Shown: in pieces, positions 16,976 through 25,342 of the stretch
Layout of the letters: each line of letters begins with the position of its first letter
Position numbering within the stretch: position 1 is the first letter of the stretch
NCBI GenBank assembly: GCA_910588615.1
Contig: CAJUOI010000013.1
Location: 1-55,494, forward strand
Origin: an uncultured Christensenellaceae bacterium
Lineage (GTDB): Bacteria > Bacillota > Clostridia > Christensenellales > Borkfalkiaceae
Length of the DNA stretch: 55,494 nt
Direction of reading: 5' to 3'
Notes under the pieces: model-generated
What the model was told of the DNA's origin: nothing
The model's input: only the letters and a program-made list of their open reading frames with translations
Database searches by the model: none
Translations under genes and position numbers: made by a program

Positions 16976-18436
16976 ATGATTTGTAAACACTGCTCTACGG
17001 AAAACCCCGAAAGCGCGGTTTTCTGCGGAATATGCGGCAAACGCTTAGACGGTAACGTCGTCTGTTCGCACTGCGGCAATCTCATGCCGGAAGAGAACAA
17101 TTACTGCTTCGCCTGCGGTGCAAGGATGAATACGCCGCCCGCGCAAGCAAGCGCGCAACCCGAAAGTGCGCCGACGTCGGCACAGCCCGCCTCCGTAAAC
17201 GTACGTCCCGCCGTCCCCGCAAAACAGAAAACGGGCGCATGGAAAAAGATTCTCGAAATCATCGGCGGCGCGGTCGGCATGACGGGCGTGTTCTTCGCTC
17301 TGCTCTTCACCTTCCTGATCGGTATCAGCGCAGGCACGGGCGCAGGCGCTGACATGTTGAACGTGAACGCCGACCTCAATCTGTACTACTATTTCGGCAA
17401 AGTTTACGAGCAAATCGCCACAGGGCTGAGCGATATGACCTCGTACAGCGCGTTTTACGAAGCGAATATCTACCTGCTCGCCATCTTGGGCACGGTGCTT
17501 TCGGCGGCGACGATCATCACCGTCTTTACCCTCTCGGTCATCACCCTCGTGCGCTATCTGCGCAAGCTTTTGAAAAAATCCGAAAAGGATTACGCCCCCA
17601 CGCTGATCGGTGCGATCCTCACCTACATTCTCGGTGCGAGTCTGTTCCTCGGCTTCAACAACATGAGCATTACCGCCGTAATTTCTTCGAGTTTATCCGT
17701 AAGTGCAGGCATTCGCTATAACACCGCTACGCTTGCGGGAATTATCCTTTCCGTACTCTTCCTTTGCGGCTTTATCGGTTGCCGCGCGGCGCAATTCGGC
17801 AAGAAGCTCGGCAAACCTTCGTACCTCTTCCGCGTTATCTTTTCCGGCGTCGGCACCGTGCTCGTCGGCATCGTGTGGAGCATGGCGACGAATGTGATAT
17901 TCGCGCTTTCCGATCCTTCGTCCGTTACCATTCGTCTCAGCGCGTATAACGCAATCAACATGATGGCTACGGAATACGCTTCGATCACTTCGGAGCCCGA
18001 TATGGCGCTCTACGTTTCAGTATTACTGACGCTCGTTTTGCAGATCGCGCTCACGATTCTGAGCGCCCTGATTGCGATAAGACTCATGAAAAATCTCACC
18101 TGCGAAAAATCCTCCGCGTGTCTCGGGCTCGGCATCGCACAGGCGACCGTCGCGCTTGTGATGCTGATAGCGGCGCTACTTGCGTGCTCGTTCTATCTTC
18201 AGGCGGAAAACATTCCGAGCTACGAAAAAGCGATCTCTCCCGTGGCAATCGTCGCGTTCGTATTCTCGATACTGCTGCTGGGAACGACGATAGCGCACAA
18301 GATTTTAAAGAACAAATTCGACAAGGCACCGAATCATGCGCAGCCTTTGCAACAACCCGTTCCCGTACAGGAGACCGTGTCTGAAGAGCCTGCGTCGGAC
18401 GACTCCGTTACGAACGAACCGTTCGAATCGAAATAA
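16976..18436 (+). CDS. Zinc-ribbon multi-pass membrane protein of unknown function
   Basis: 486 residues, ATG with GGGAGGAAACACA upstream. The N-terminus has two zinc ribbons: MICKHCSTEN with FCGICGKRL (residues 3-21), and CSHCGNL with YCFACGARM (~30-48). An Ala/Pro/Ser/Gln linker (~52-85) follows, then a membrane domain of about eight hydrophobic segments (~95-440) and a hydrophilic tail rich in Pro, Glu and Ser. Such proteins are common in Clostridia with no assigned role; the ribbons suggest cytosolic protein or nucleic-acid contacts. It is monocistronic, with its own promoter and a strong terminator. Confidence 0.75.
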   Translation: MICKHCSTENPESAVFCGICGKRLDGNVVCSHCGNLMPEENNYCFACGARMNTPPAQASAQPESAPTSAQPASVNVRPAVPAKQKTGAWKKILEIIGGAVGMTGVFFALLFTFLIGISAGTGAGADMLNVNADLNLYYYFGKVYEQIATGLSDMTSYSAFYEANIYLLAILGTVLSAATIITVFTLSVITLVRYLRKLLKKSEKDYAPTLIGAILTYILGASLFLGFNNMSITAVISSSLSVSAGIRYNTATLAGIILSVLFLCGFIGCRAAQFGKKLGKPSYLFRVIFSGVGTVLVGIVWSMATNVIFALSDPSSVTIRLSAYNAINMMATEYASITSEPDMALYVSVLLTLVLQIALTILSALIAIRLMKNLTCEKSSACLGLGIAQATVALVMLIAALLACSFYLQAENIPSYEKAISPVAIVAFVFSILLLGTTIAHKILKNKFDKAPNHAQPLQQPVPVQETVSEEPASDDSVTNEPFESK

Positions 18437-18454
18437 GCTTGCCAAAGAAAAATT

Positions 18455-18482
18455 CACCCCCGTTGCATAGGCAACGGGGGTG
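18455..18482. terminator. Bidirectional terminator
   Basis: Stem CACCCCCGTTGC/GCAACGGGGGTG with a short loop, followed by TTTCGT on the plus strand and by AATTTTTC on the minus strand. It separates convergent genes. Confidence 0.75.
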
Positions 18483-18494
18483 TTTCGTATTCCT

Positions 18495-19163
18495 TTATTT
18501 CCTGACGACGATTGCGCCGATTGCACCGATGACTGCATCAACGAGCGCGCCGCAGACGACGATGATCCAAAGCGGATGCCATAAGTTCGTCAGCACGCCG
18601 GCTACGAGATATACCGAAACACATATGAGCACAATTACTGCGCACGCGCACCCCGTGTACGGGTTTTCGCCGCGTGCAAGTTTCCGCTTCCGCTTTTCCG
18701 CATTGCACGCATCGCATATCGACCCGATGATACCGCAAGTCAAAGCGCACAGCGTAACGACAAGCCAGCAGGGATGCCATAAATTCGTAAATACCCCCAC
18801 GCACAGATAGACGATAACGCCGATCGACATAAGCAAAGCACAAACCAACCCGCCGATTTTGTCGGCGCGCGTTCCGGACGAACCGTTCTTATCCCGTGTC
18901 AACAGATGACCCTCTATCCGTTCCGTCTTATCCTCCGCCGCGCCCTCCCCTTCCGTTTCCGTGCGCCTACCCGCAAGCAGTTCGTCCACCGAAACGTCGA
19001 AAATGCGCGAGATCGGCAACAGCAACGCCGTTTCGGGCATTGCCTCGCCCGTTTCCCATTTGGAAACCGCCTTATTGGTTACGCCGAGATTTTCGGCAAG
19101 ATCCGCCTGCGTCATGCCCTTTTCTTTTCGTAGTTCGTAAAGAAATTCTCCGAATGAATTCAT
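18495..19163 (-). CDS. Membrane-anchored XRE-family regulator with internal duplication
   Basis: 222 residues. Residues ~6-62 are a Cro/C1-type helix-turn-helix: FLYELRKEKGMTQADLAENL with GVTNKAVSKWE as the recognition region. A charged linker (~65-105) leads to a membrane domain made of two similar halves: VYLCVGVFTNLWHPCWLVV (~118) and VYLVAGVLTNLWHPLWIIV (~183), each preceded by a hydrophobic segment and followed by a small Ala/Gly/Ile-rich one. The DNA-binding domain would thus be held at the membrane. The ligand and target genes are unknown. It is transcribed alone and is convergent with the zinc-ribbon protein. Confidence 0.8.
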   Translation of the reverse strand: MNSFGEFLYELRKEKGMTQADLAENLGVTNKAVSKWETGEAMPETALLLPISRIFDVSVDELLAGRRTETEGEGAAEDKTERIEGHLLTRDKNGSSGTRADKIGGLVCALLMSIGVIVYLCVGVFTNLWHPCWLVVTLCALTCGIIGSICDACNAEKRKRKLARGENPYTGCACAVIVLICVSVYLVAGVLTNLWHPLWIIVVCGALVDAVIGAIGAIVVRK

Positions 19164-19269
19164 ATCCGATCTCCGTTTGTATTTTTCTTCATTCTAAATC
19201 TTTACGCCGAAACTTGCAATAGAATCTTGTCGAATTAAAGTAGAATTTGATTCATATTGATAGAAACCT

Positions 19270-21051
19270 TTACGAGATATCGCCGCTGCAATACAAGGTA
19301 TAAGCCTTAGAACCCCCATCCCAGTTGACGTCTTTTTCAATCTCATCCCACTGCGCCCGCGTACCCTCGAAATAGATATGCTCCAGTTTTGCGCAGTTTG
19401 CAAACGCCGTAATACCGATTGCGGTAACGCTTGCGGCAATCGTTACGGTTTGCAGATTCGCGCATTGCTCGAACGCAGCGCCTAATATTTTCGTTACGCC
19501 GCTCTCGATCACAACGCTCGTAATGCTCGTACAGTTTCCGAAGGCTCTTACGGGAATTTCTTTTATGCTTGCGGGAACCGTCAATTCGGTAACGGGCGCG
19601 CCGTTTAAGTACAGGTTATGCGCAAACCACAGCGGATTGGAATAGCGGTTGCCGTCGAACAGGATACCGCACCATGCCGCAAGGTCGGAAATATACACTC
19701 CAGCCAACCGTTCGCACCCCTCGAACGCGCTGTTTCCGATATTTTTCAATCCGTTCCCTATCGTAACCTTCGTCAGAGCGGTGCAATCCACAAACCCCTC
19801 TTCGCCGATTTCCTCAACCCCGTCGGGAATCGTTATTTCCGTCAGTCCCGTATGTTCGAACGCGCACCACCCAATCGTTTTCAGCGTTTCGGGGAGAGCT
19901 ATGTTCGTAAGCTTTCCGCAGTAAGCAAACGCAGCGCTGCCGATCGTAACGATCCCCGCCGTTAACTGCACGTCTACGAGCAAATCGCAGGAGAGGAATG
20001 CGGCGTGTTTGAGTTCGGTAACGCTTGCGGGAATTTTTATCGCCGACAAGCCCGTACCGGAAAATGCGTAAGAACCGATTTCCGTTACCGTTTCGGGAAC
20101 GGTGAACGACGTCAGTGCCTCACAGCCCGAGAACGCGTAATCGCCTATATTCGTAACTCCTGCGGGAACGGCGCCGTTTGCGCACCCGCGAACGAGCGTG
20201 CCCGTCGCCGTTTCGATAAGGCAGTTATTTTCAACGCGGTAGTTCGCGTTGCCCGCCGCAACCTCGATCGAGGCGATTTTTCCGCACTGACCGAAAGCCG
20301 TGGACGCCGCGCTCTTCAAACTTGCGGGCAAAGAAATCGTTTCCAGATTTTCACACTGATAAAAGGCGGAGTCGCCGATGCTTGTAACGCCCTCGGGCAC
20401 CGTCAGTTGCTTTACGGACTCACAGCCCGCAAAGACGTAGTCCTTCACCTGCGTAACTCCCGCGGGTACGGTGAGATCGGTAACGCGACCGTCGTTGAGA
20501 ATGAGATCTCCGCCGTTACACATGGGATTTGCAAACGCATCGCCGAAGGAAATATTAAACCATGCTTTCAGATCGAAGATATTCACGCTCGTAACGGCGT
20601 TCTTTACCGCAAACGCATTGTCCCCGATTTCGGTAATGCTTGCGGGAATGCTCACCTTAACGAGTTCCGACTGCGAAAATGCAAACTCCCCGATTTTCGT
20701 TACGGGTCTGTTCATCCATGCTTCGGGAATAACGATCATTGTTGCGGACGGCTTTTGCAACCTCGTTACCGTGTACGATTCCGTGCTTACGTCGTATTCG
20801 TACACCAGCCCCTGATCGTCAACGAGCGCGTACCCGCAAACGCAAACGCCGTCCGTAAAGACATGCCAGCCCTCGGTAAGCGTTTCGTTGCACTCATCGC
20901 ACTTTTGCTTGTGCGAAGTTTCGTCCCAAGAGTATGCGCTCGGCGTATGTTCGTGCTTCGGTTGCTCCTCCGACGTATTGCACGCCGCCAATCCGCTCAA
21001 CGCGCACGCCGCCGTAAGCACAAGAAACAAATTTTTCCAAGTGATTTTCAA
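19270..21051 (-). CDS. Leucine-rich-repeat (BspA-type) surface lipoprotein
   Basis: 593 residues from a TTG start at 21051 with AGGAGGATAGAT directly upstream. There is a lipoprotein signal peptide ending in GLAAC (Cys24). Residues ~30-75 form a zinc-ribbon-like His/Cys module (KQKCDECNET, GVCVCGY). From ~95 to ~580 there are about 18 LRR_5 repeats with the pattern [IV]TxIGxxAFxxC, for example VTSIGDSAFYQCENL and VTNIGDYAFSGCEAL. BspA-type repeats mediate adhesion to host or other bacteria in several species; here that is inference. It has its own promoter (21086-21114). Confidence 0.88.
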   Translation of the reverse strand: MKITWKNLFLVLTAACALSGLAACNTSEEQPKHEHTPSAYSWDETSHKQKCDECNETLTEGWHVFTDGVCVCGYALVDDQGLVYEYDVSTESYTVTRLQKPSATMIVIPEAWMNRPVTKIGEFAFSQSELVKVSIPASITEIGDNAFAVKNAVTSVNIFDLKAWFNISFGDAFANPMCNGGDLILNDGRVTDLTVPAGVTQVKDYVFAGCESVKQLTVPEGVTSIGDSAFYQCENLETISLPASLKSAASTAFGQCGKIASIEVAAGNANYRVENNCLIETATGTLVRGCANGAVPAGVTNIGDYAFSGCEALTSFTVPETVTEIGSYAFSGTGLSAIKIPASVTELKHAAFLSCDLLVDVQLTAGIVTIGSAAFAYCGKLTNIALPETLKTIGWCAFEHTGLTEITIPDGVEEIGEEGFVDCTALTKVTIGNGLKNIGNSAFEGCERLAGVYISDLAAWCGILFDGNRYSNPLWFAHNLYLNGAPVTELTVPASIKEIPVRAFGNCTSITSVVIESGVTKILGAAFEQCANLQTVTIAASVTAIGITAFANCAKLEHIYFEGTRAQWDEIEKDVNWDGGSKAYTLYCSGDIS

Positions 21052-21085
21052 ATCTATCCTCCTGCCGTACCGTAATATACCTCAC

Positions 21086-21114
21086 ATTATATCACAAACG
21101 GAGAAGACTAACAA
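21086..21114 (-). promoter_or_regulatory. Promoter of the LRR lipoprotein
   Basis: Minus strand: TTGTTA (21114-21109), 17-base spacer, TATAAT (21091-21086). It lies 35 bases upstream of the TTG start. Confidence 0.6.
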
Positions 21115-21125
21115 GGAAATTTCTT

Positions 21126-21662
21126 TCAATTTTTTTTAAAAAATTTATCTATGATTTCCGCAATTTTGCTCTTATACACCACGCTGCAATTCCCCCCGCC
21201 GAAACAGAGGGGCGGATACACCACGCACCACCAATTATCGCCCGTGCCCGTGCCAAGCTCCATGATCAGCGCGTCGTATACGCCCGCCTCCAGCGTGGCG
21301 CCGTCGTATACGCGCGTGGGAAATTCCTCTTTTCTGATTTCCGCCCTCGCCCCGTAGTCGAACCCGTTCTCACGTAGCACCCGAACGGCAACCGCTTCCG
21401 CTCCGCATAAATTCGCCCCGATTTTTTTTATCGCCTCATCCTTCGTTTTGCACTCCGCCACGATCGGCGTTAAAAATTCCACCACTTTATCGCGCACCTT
21501 GTACTTTACCGTCTGATCCTCCGCGCCGTTGGAATTGGCGCGGATATGAATGCGCAGATACGCCGCGTTGCCGTCCGCCTCCGCCTGTTTTCCGCCCGCA
21601 AACACGAGCGAAATACCCGCGATCAACGCAACCAATAATCCGATAACGATAAACTTTTTCAT
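21126..21662 (-). CDS. spoIIR: Stage II sporulation protein R (SpoIIR)
   Basis: 178 residues from the ATG at 21662 (MKKFIVIG); the in-frame ATG at 21686 would put the GGAGG inside the gene. Forespore-made secreted signal that activates the SpoIIGA protease in the mother cell so that pro-sigma-E is processed. N-terminal signal/anchor at ~3-23. Typical family signatures are YLRIHIRANSNG and TVKYKVRDKVVEFL in the first half, and WWCVVYPPLCF near the C-terminus. It shows that the organism sporulates or descends from a spore former. Its ribosome site is buried in a perfect 9-bp hairpin (21669-21693). Confidence 0.93.
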   Translation of the reverse strand: MKKFIVIGLLVALIAGISLVFAGGKQAEADGNAAYLRIHIRANSNGAEDQTVKYKVRDKVVEFLTPIVAECKTKDEAIKKIGANLCGAEAVAVRVLRENGFDYGARAEIRKEEFPTRVYDGATLEAGVYDALIMELGTGTGDNWWCVVYPPLCFGGGNCSVVYKSKIAEIIDKFFKKN

Positions 21663-21668
21663 AAAAAC

Positions 21669-21693
21669 AACCTCCGTATCTTGCACGGAGGTT
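21669..21693 (-). promoter_or_regulatory. Hairpin enclosing the spoIIR ribosome binding site
   Basis: On the minus strand AACCTCCGT-GCAAGAT-ACGGAGGTT, then GTTTTTATG. The only Shine-Dalgarno sequence of spoIIR (GGAGG) is in the 3' arm. The T run after the stem also makes it terminator-like, perhaps for mnmA transcripts from upstream. Confidence 0.6.
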
Positions 21694-21846
21694 ATTGACC
21701 TATGATTTAATTTTTATACCTTCCCGTTTCATTTTCTTCGTCTTGCGCGCAACAATCGACAAAAGATCCTTCGCTGCGTTCCGAATGACAATAAGAAACG
21801 CCTCGGCGACCAAGCCGCCCTTCCGCCGCCCCTTTTCCGTCCCGCT

Positions 21847-22923
21847 CTAATTCGCCTTTACGATAACGCCGCCGCCGAGGCATTGCGTTTCGTCGTACAG
21901 CACCGCATACTGTCCCTCCGTTACCGCGCGCTGCGGCTTGTCGAAAAAGATCTCCAACGAATTTTCACCCGTACGCTTTACCCGTACGCCCTGCTCGCCT
22001 TGACGGTAACGGAATTTCGCCGTGCAGACAAACTCATCCCGCTCGGGCGGAACGGGGATAAAATTCATCTCTTCCACCGTGCAGGAAGTCGAATACAGCG
22101 GTCCTTCGTCGCCGTGCGACACGTAGAGAATATTCTTTTTCACGTCCTTTCCTACAACGAACCATCTGCCCGCTTCGCCCTTCTTTCCGCCAAGCTCCAA
22201 GCCCCTCCGCTGACCCAGCGTATAGTACATCACCCCGCAGTGCTCGCCCACCTCTTCGCCCGCGGAAGTCAGAATTTTTCCGCGTCTGGCGGGCAGAAAC
22301 TCCTGTAAAAACTTGCGAAAGTTACGCTCGCCGATAAAGCAGATTCCCGTGGAATCCTTCTTTTTCGCCGTGGCGAGCCCGTTTTCTTCGGCGATCTTTC
22401 TTACCTCCGACTTGTCCAAATCCGCAAGCGGAAACAACACGTCGGAGAGCTGCTCCTGCGTTACCTGATTTAAAAAGTACGTCTGATCCTTCCCCGTATC
22501 GCGCGCCTTTAAAAGGCGATGAATCCCCCCCTCGTGAGACACGCCGCAATAGTGCCCCGTAGCGACAAAGTCCGCCCCAAGCTCCTTAGCGTACGCGCGG
22601 AAAGGTCCGAACTTGATTTCGCGATTGCATAGCACGTCGGGATTGGGCGTTCTGCCCGCCTCGTACTCCTGCAAAAACCGCGAAAATACGCGCTCGCGGT
22701 ACTCTTTGGCAAAATTGACGGTATAATAGGGAATCTTCAACAGCCCCGCCACTCGCACCACGTCGTTAAAATCATCGTCCGCCGTACACGCGCCGTTCTC
22801 GTCCTTTTCTTCCCAATTGCGCATAAAAAGACCGACGACCCGATATCCCTGATTTTTTAAAAGCAGTGCTGCAACCGAGCTGTCTACTCCTCCGCTCAGC
22901 CCCACGACGACCGTTTTTGACAT
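21847..22923 (-). CDS. mnmA: tRNA-specific 2-thiouridylase MnmA
   Basis: 358 residues. It thiolates U34 of tRNAs for Glu, Gln and Lys using ATP and a persulfide sulfur donor. The PP-loop SGGVDSS is at residues 10-16. The catalytic cysteine pair is present: Cys99 in NPDVLCNREIKF and Cys195 in DSTGICFIGERNF. ATGHYCGV and TLGQRRGLELGG are also family signatures, and the C-terminal beta-barrel is complete. Length is normal (~360). It is upstream of spoIIR on the same strand, separated by 184 bases that include a dispersed-repeat fragment. No clear promoter was seen. Confidence 0.97.
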   Translation of the reverse strand: MSKTVVVGLSGGVDSSVAALLLKNQGYRVVGLFMRNWEEKDENGACTADDDFNDVVRVAGLLKIPYYTVNFAKEYRERVFSRFLQEYEAGRTPNPDVLCNREIKFGPFRAYAKELGADFVATGHYCGVSHEGGIHRLLKARDTGKDQTYFLNQVTQEQLSDVLFPLADLDKSEVRKIAEENGLATAKKKDSTGICFIGERNFRKFLQEFLPARRGKILTSAGEEVGEHCGVMYYTLGQRRGLELGGKKGEAGRWFVVGKDVKKNILYVSHGDEGPLYSTSCTVEEMNFIPVPPERDEFVCTAKFRYRQGEQGVRVKRTGENSLEIFFDKPQRAVTEGQYAVLYDETQCLGGGVIVKAN

Positions 22924-23098
22924 GATTTTTCACCCGACCGAAAAATTTTTTCTTTTATTTTACCATAACCTCGTCAAAATATAAAGCATTTTCGGAAAGA
23001 ATGTGTTATAATGATTTGCGTCGAAAGAAAATTTCGTTCCTGCCGCGCGCTTGCGCTTTACGGCAGTAAAGAGCTTGGGGCGAAGTTTGCGACGACGT

Positions 23099-23174
23099 GC
23101 ATCCGTAGTCTAACTGGATAAAATCATGGCCTCCGACGCCATTGTTGTGAGTTCGAGCCTCGCCGGGTGCACCA
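23099..23174 (+). tRNA. tRNA-Arg (anticodon CCG)
   Basis: 76 nt including an encoded CCA. The acceptor stem GCATCCG/CGGGTGC has one T-G wobble. The anticodon stem ATGGC/GCCAT closes the loop CTCCGAC, giving anticodon CCG, which reads CGG. The T arm is GTGAG-TTCGAGC-CTCGC and the variable loop has 4 nt. The D stem is weak: GTCT faces AAAT, which contains one C-A mismatch and one G-T wobble. A TATAAT at 23007-23012 is a plausible -10 element. The AT-rich island starts directly at its 3' end. Confidence 0.9.
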
Positions 23175-23183
23175 AAAGAGTAT

Positions 23184-23236
23184 AATCCGAACTCTATACT
23201 TGTTACAAGTGAGTGGTTCGGATTTACTTTTTATTT
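23184..23236 (+). terminator. Terminator of the tRNA-Arg transcript
   Basis: Outer stem AATCCGAAC/GTTCGGATT (23184-23192/23216-23224) with an inner stem ACTTG/CAAGT, followed by TACTTTTTATTT. Confidence 0.75.
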
Positions 23237-23244
23237 CAAGATTT

Positions 23245-23281
23245 CATAGAAAACAGGGCTTGCACTTTTGCAAGCCCTGTT
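23245..23281 (-). terminator. Terminator of the acetolactate decarboxylase operon
   Basis: Thirteen-base-pair stem AACAGGGCTTGCA/TGCAAGCCCTGTT with a four-base loop, followed on the minus strand by TTTTCTATG. It lies 17 bases past the decarboxylase stop. Confidence 0.8.
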
Positions 23282-23297
23282 CTATTGCTATAAAAAT

Positions 23298-24011
23298 TTA
23301 ATTCGTTGAACCTTCTACCGCATTTGTCTTATCTTTTAAATCTGTTGCAAGATTCCACTCTTCAAAACCGGCAGTGTGCGGAAGCATTAAGTTCCATTCA
23401 TCCAAGCAGTTGATTTTCATTCTGCAATCGTCGGATGAAAGTTTAAGGATATGTCCGCCTTTTGTTAAATCTTTGCTGATAAAATGTATGTGCCAACCCG
23501 GCATATTTATCCCGTTTACATAGTTTGGACAATATACTCCTACAACAAAGCCTTCTTCATCGTGATACTCAAACTCTCTTTGATCGCAAGCAACTTTATA
23601 AAGCGGTTCGTACGGCTCGCTTTGAACAAAACAAGACCGCACTCTGACCTTAAATTTGCCCTCCATTTTTATCATGTAGAAGAAATTATGACTTTGTATG
23701 TATTGTTCCATTTTAGTTTTGAAATCTTCGATAGATACAAACTCCAAAGGATTTTCTTCCACTCTCTCATCAAATTTTGCTACCGTTGAGAACGGAAGCG
23801 AATCGCTGTCGTTCATTTCGCTTACCACGCCTGTTGCTCGTCCGTTATACGCTTTACCATTAATTATAATGGCTTCGCCGTCAAGACCGTCATAAGTGCC
23901 TATTCCCGTATCGCCGTAACGAAGCAGGTCTTTGACGGTACAGCTACCGTGATAGTCGCCCATCATAAGACTGTTGAGATTGCCGATTTGTAAAAGTTGA
24001 TTATTTTGCAT
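23298..24011 (-). CDS. Alpha-acetolactate decarboxylase
   Basis: 237 residues from the ATG at 24011, which has AGGAGGCATTTAAA upstream. It converts 2-acetolactate to acetoin and CO2, consuming a proton. Family signatures: GDYHGSCTVKDLLRYGDTG near the N-terminus, LDGEAIIINGKAYNG, and the zinc site GWHIHFISKDLTKGGHIL, supplying two His in HIH plus the His of GGH. Length matches the AlsD/BudA family (~235-260). No acetolactate synthase (alsS) is adjacent. Instead the gene follows a KdgT-type permease by one base, and its ribosome site lies inside the permease's last codons, so the two are made together. AT-rich composition suggests transfer. Confidence 0.92.
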   Translation of the reverse strand: MQNNQLLQIGNLNSLMMGDYHGSCTVKDLLRYGDTGIGTYDGLDGEAIIINGKAYNGRATGVVSEMNDSDSLPFSTVAKFDERVEENPLEFVSIEDFKTKMEQYIQSHNFFYMIKMEGKFKVRVRSCFVQSEPYEPLYKVACDQREFEYHDEEGFVVGVYCPNYVNGINMPGWHIHFISKDLTKGGHILKLSSDDCRMKINCLDEWNLMLPHTAGFEEWNLATDLKDKTNAVEGSTN

Positions 24012-24012
24012 T

Positions 24013-25206
24013 TTAAATGCCTCCTGAATGATGTTTTCTGAGATGATGATGTTTTGAGATATAATGATTATTTTCGTCATAGACGGCGGCTAAAAGTTCA
24101 CCGTGAGTCGCACCGAAAATTTTACGGGGATTTTCAATTTTAACGCCTTGATTTGTTTTAAAGTAATGCGTCATAATTCCCCTTGTGAAGAACGGGGATA
24201 AAATATTGGTTATGAGTAGCACAAACGCAAGTATAGCAATCGAATGTGCCGCCACGTCAGCGCCCGAAAGCCCTTGAAACGTGTATGTCGCAAACATAGC
24301 AGGAATCGATAAAGCCACGCCCGCAAGCGACGAGCTACCGATTGAAGCATAGCCGGGACGCTTCAAAATAAACCTGTCTACCACATAAGGCAATATCATA
24401 GTAATTGCCCAAAAGATTAACGTAATTACAACGGCAGCCAATAACACCGTAGGCTGGAAAGCTTTTGCGAGATTAATAGTCGAGCCAAACTGAAATCCCA
24501 AGAACGGTAATATAATCGTGTTGCCGCCCTTGAATATTTCGCGTATTTTCGGATCGAGATTACCAAACAAAAATCCCAACAAAAACGGTATTAGTAATGC
24601 AAAGATTTGTAAAATTTTACCTATTGTTGCAGCGGACGTACTTCCTGCTGGCATCCCGAATGCGCTAATAAATATAAAAGGAAGTAACGGCATTGAAAGT
24701 ATTAACATTATGGGGAACGTCGCTCTATCGCTATTATCTGCATAAGGTGCGGTAACGCCCATATACAATGCTGCATTCGCGCTTGTTACAACGCAAGTAA
24801 AAGTAATAGCATCGATTCCCAAAAAGCCTTCGGGCCCACAAACTATCCAAACCACAGCCGAAATAATGTAAGCAGGCAAAAGCCTTGCTAAAACAACCCA
24901 TATTCCTCTTTTAAAGACATCTACAAAATCGTGCGGTTTAATCATTGTCCCCGTACAGAATAACATCAGTCCTATCATTAACATTTGACCTGTAGAACCG
25001 AATAAATCTTTGACGGGATTACCGAGATATTGCCATAACGTCATACCTTCACCCGCTTTCCCTGTGCCAAGACCACAAGCAACTGTTATAGTACAAATAA
25101 CGGCGCTTATCAATAGCGGCACAAACATTGTTCCAGCAGGGATTTTGTTTATAAAGTTCCAAATCCCTATGCCTTTGAACGGTTTTTTGCTTTTTTCTGC
25201 TTTCAA
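24013..25206 (-). CDS. 2-keto-3-deoxygluconate permease (KdgT) family transporter
   Basis: 397 residues from a TTG at 25206 with GAGGAGGCATATT upstream; no ATG or GTG fits. About ten hydrophobic segments span ~20-350. Typical family stretches are MIGLMLFCTGTMI, TSANAALYMGV and SSSLAGVALSIPAMF. Known members take up 2-keto-3-deoxygluconate with protons, but the partner gene here is acetolactate decarboxylase, so a short branched keto-acid such as acetolactate is a more likely substrate (inference). The tail is odd: after residue ~365 it is hydrophilic and ends in a His-rich run, SKHHHLRKHHSGGI. Promoter and operator-like sequences lie at 25236-25326. Confidence 0.85.
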   Translation of the reverse strand: MKAEKSKKPFKGIGIWNFINKIPAGTMFVPLLISAVICTITVACGLGTGKAGEGMTLWQYLGNPVKDLFGSTGQMLMIGLMLFCTGTMIKPHDFVDVFKRGIWVVLARLLPAYIISAVVWIVCGPEGFLGIDAITFTCVVTSANAALYMGVTAPYADNSDRATFPIMLILSMPLLPFIFISAFGMPAGSTSAATIGKILQIFALLIPFLLGFLFGNLDPKIREIFKGGNTIILPFLGFQFGSTINLAKAFQPTVLLAAVVITLIFWAITMILPYVVDRFILKRPGYASIGSSSLAGVALSIPAMFATYTFQGLSGADVAAHSIAILAFVLLITNILSPFFTRGIMTHYFKTNQGVKIENPRKIFGATHGELLAAVYDENNHYISKHHHLRKHHSGGI

Positions 25207-25235
25207 AATATGCCTCCTCGCAACCTAAAAACCGG

Positions 25236-25326
25236 TTGCTTTAATTGATTGTTTGTATTATAATAAAAAAGGAGGCAAAAAGTAATAGCCCACAAATACG
25301 AACTTACATTCAATATTTGGGCTATT
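25236..25326. promoter_or_regulatory. Overlapping divergent promoters and inverted-repeat operator
   Basis: Plus strand: TTGCTT (25236-25241), 17 bases, TATAAT (25259-25264), toward the regulator gene. Minus strand: TTACTT (25285-25280), 17 bases, TATAAT (25262-25257), toward the permease. The two -10 elements overlap. A perfect 9-bp inverted repeat AATAGCCCA (25284-25292)/TGGGCTATT (25318-25326), extended by AAATA/TATTT, covers the edge of the permease -35 and the regulator leader. A smaller repeat GCAACC/GGTTGC lies at 25219-25238. This suits activation of the permease operon with autoregulation. Confidence 0.6.
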
Positions 25327-25342
25327 GGCACAAAGTACTATT

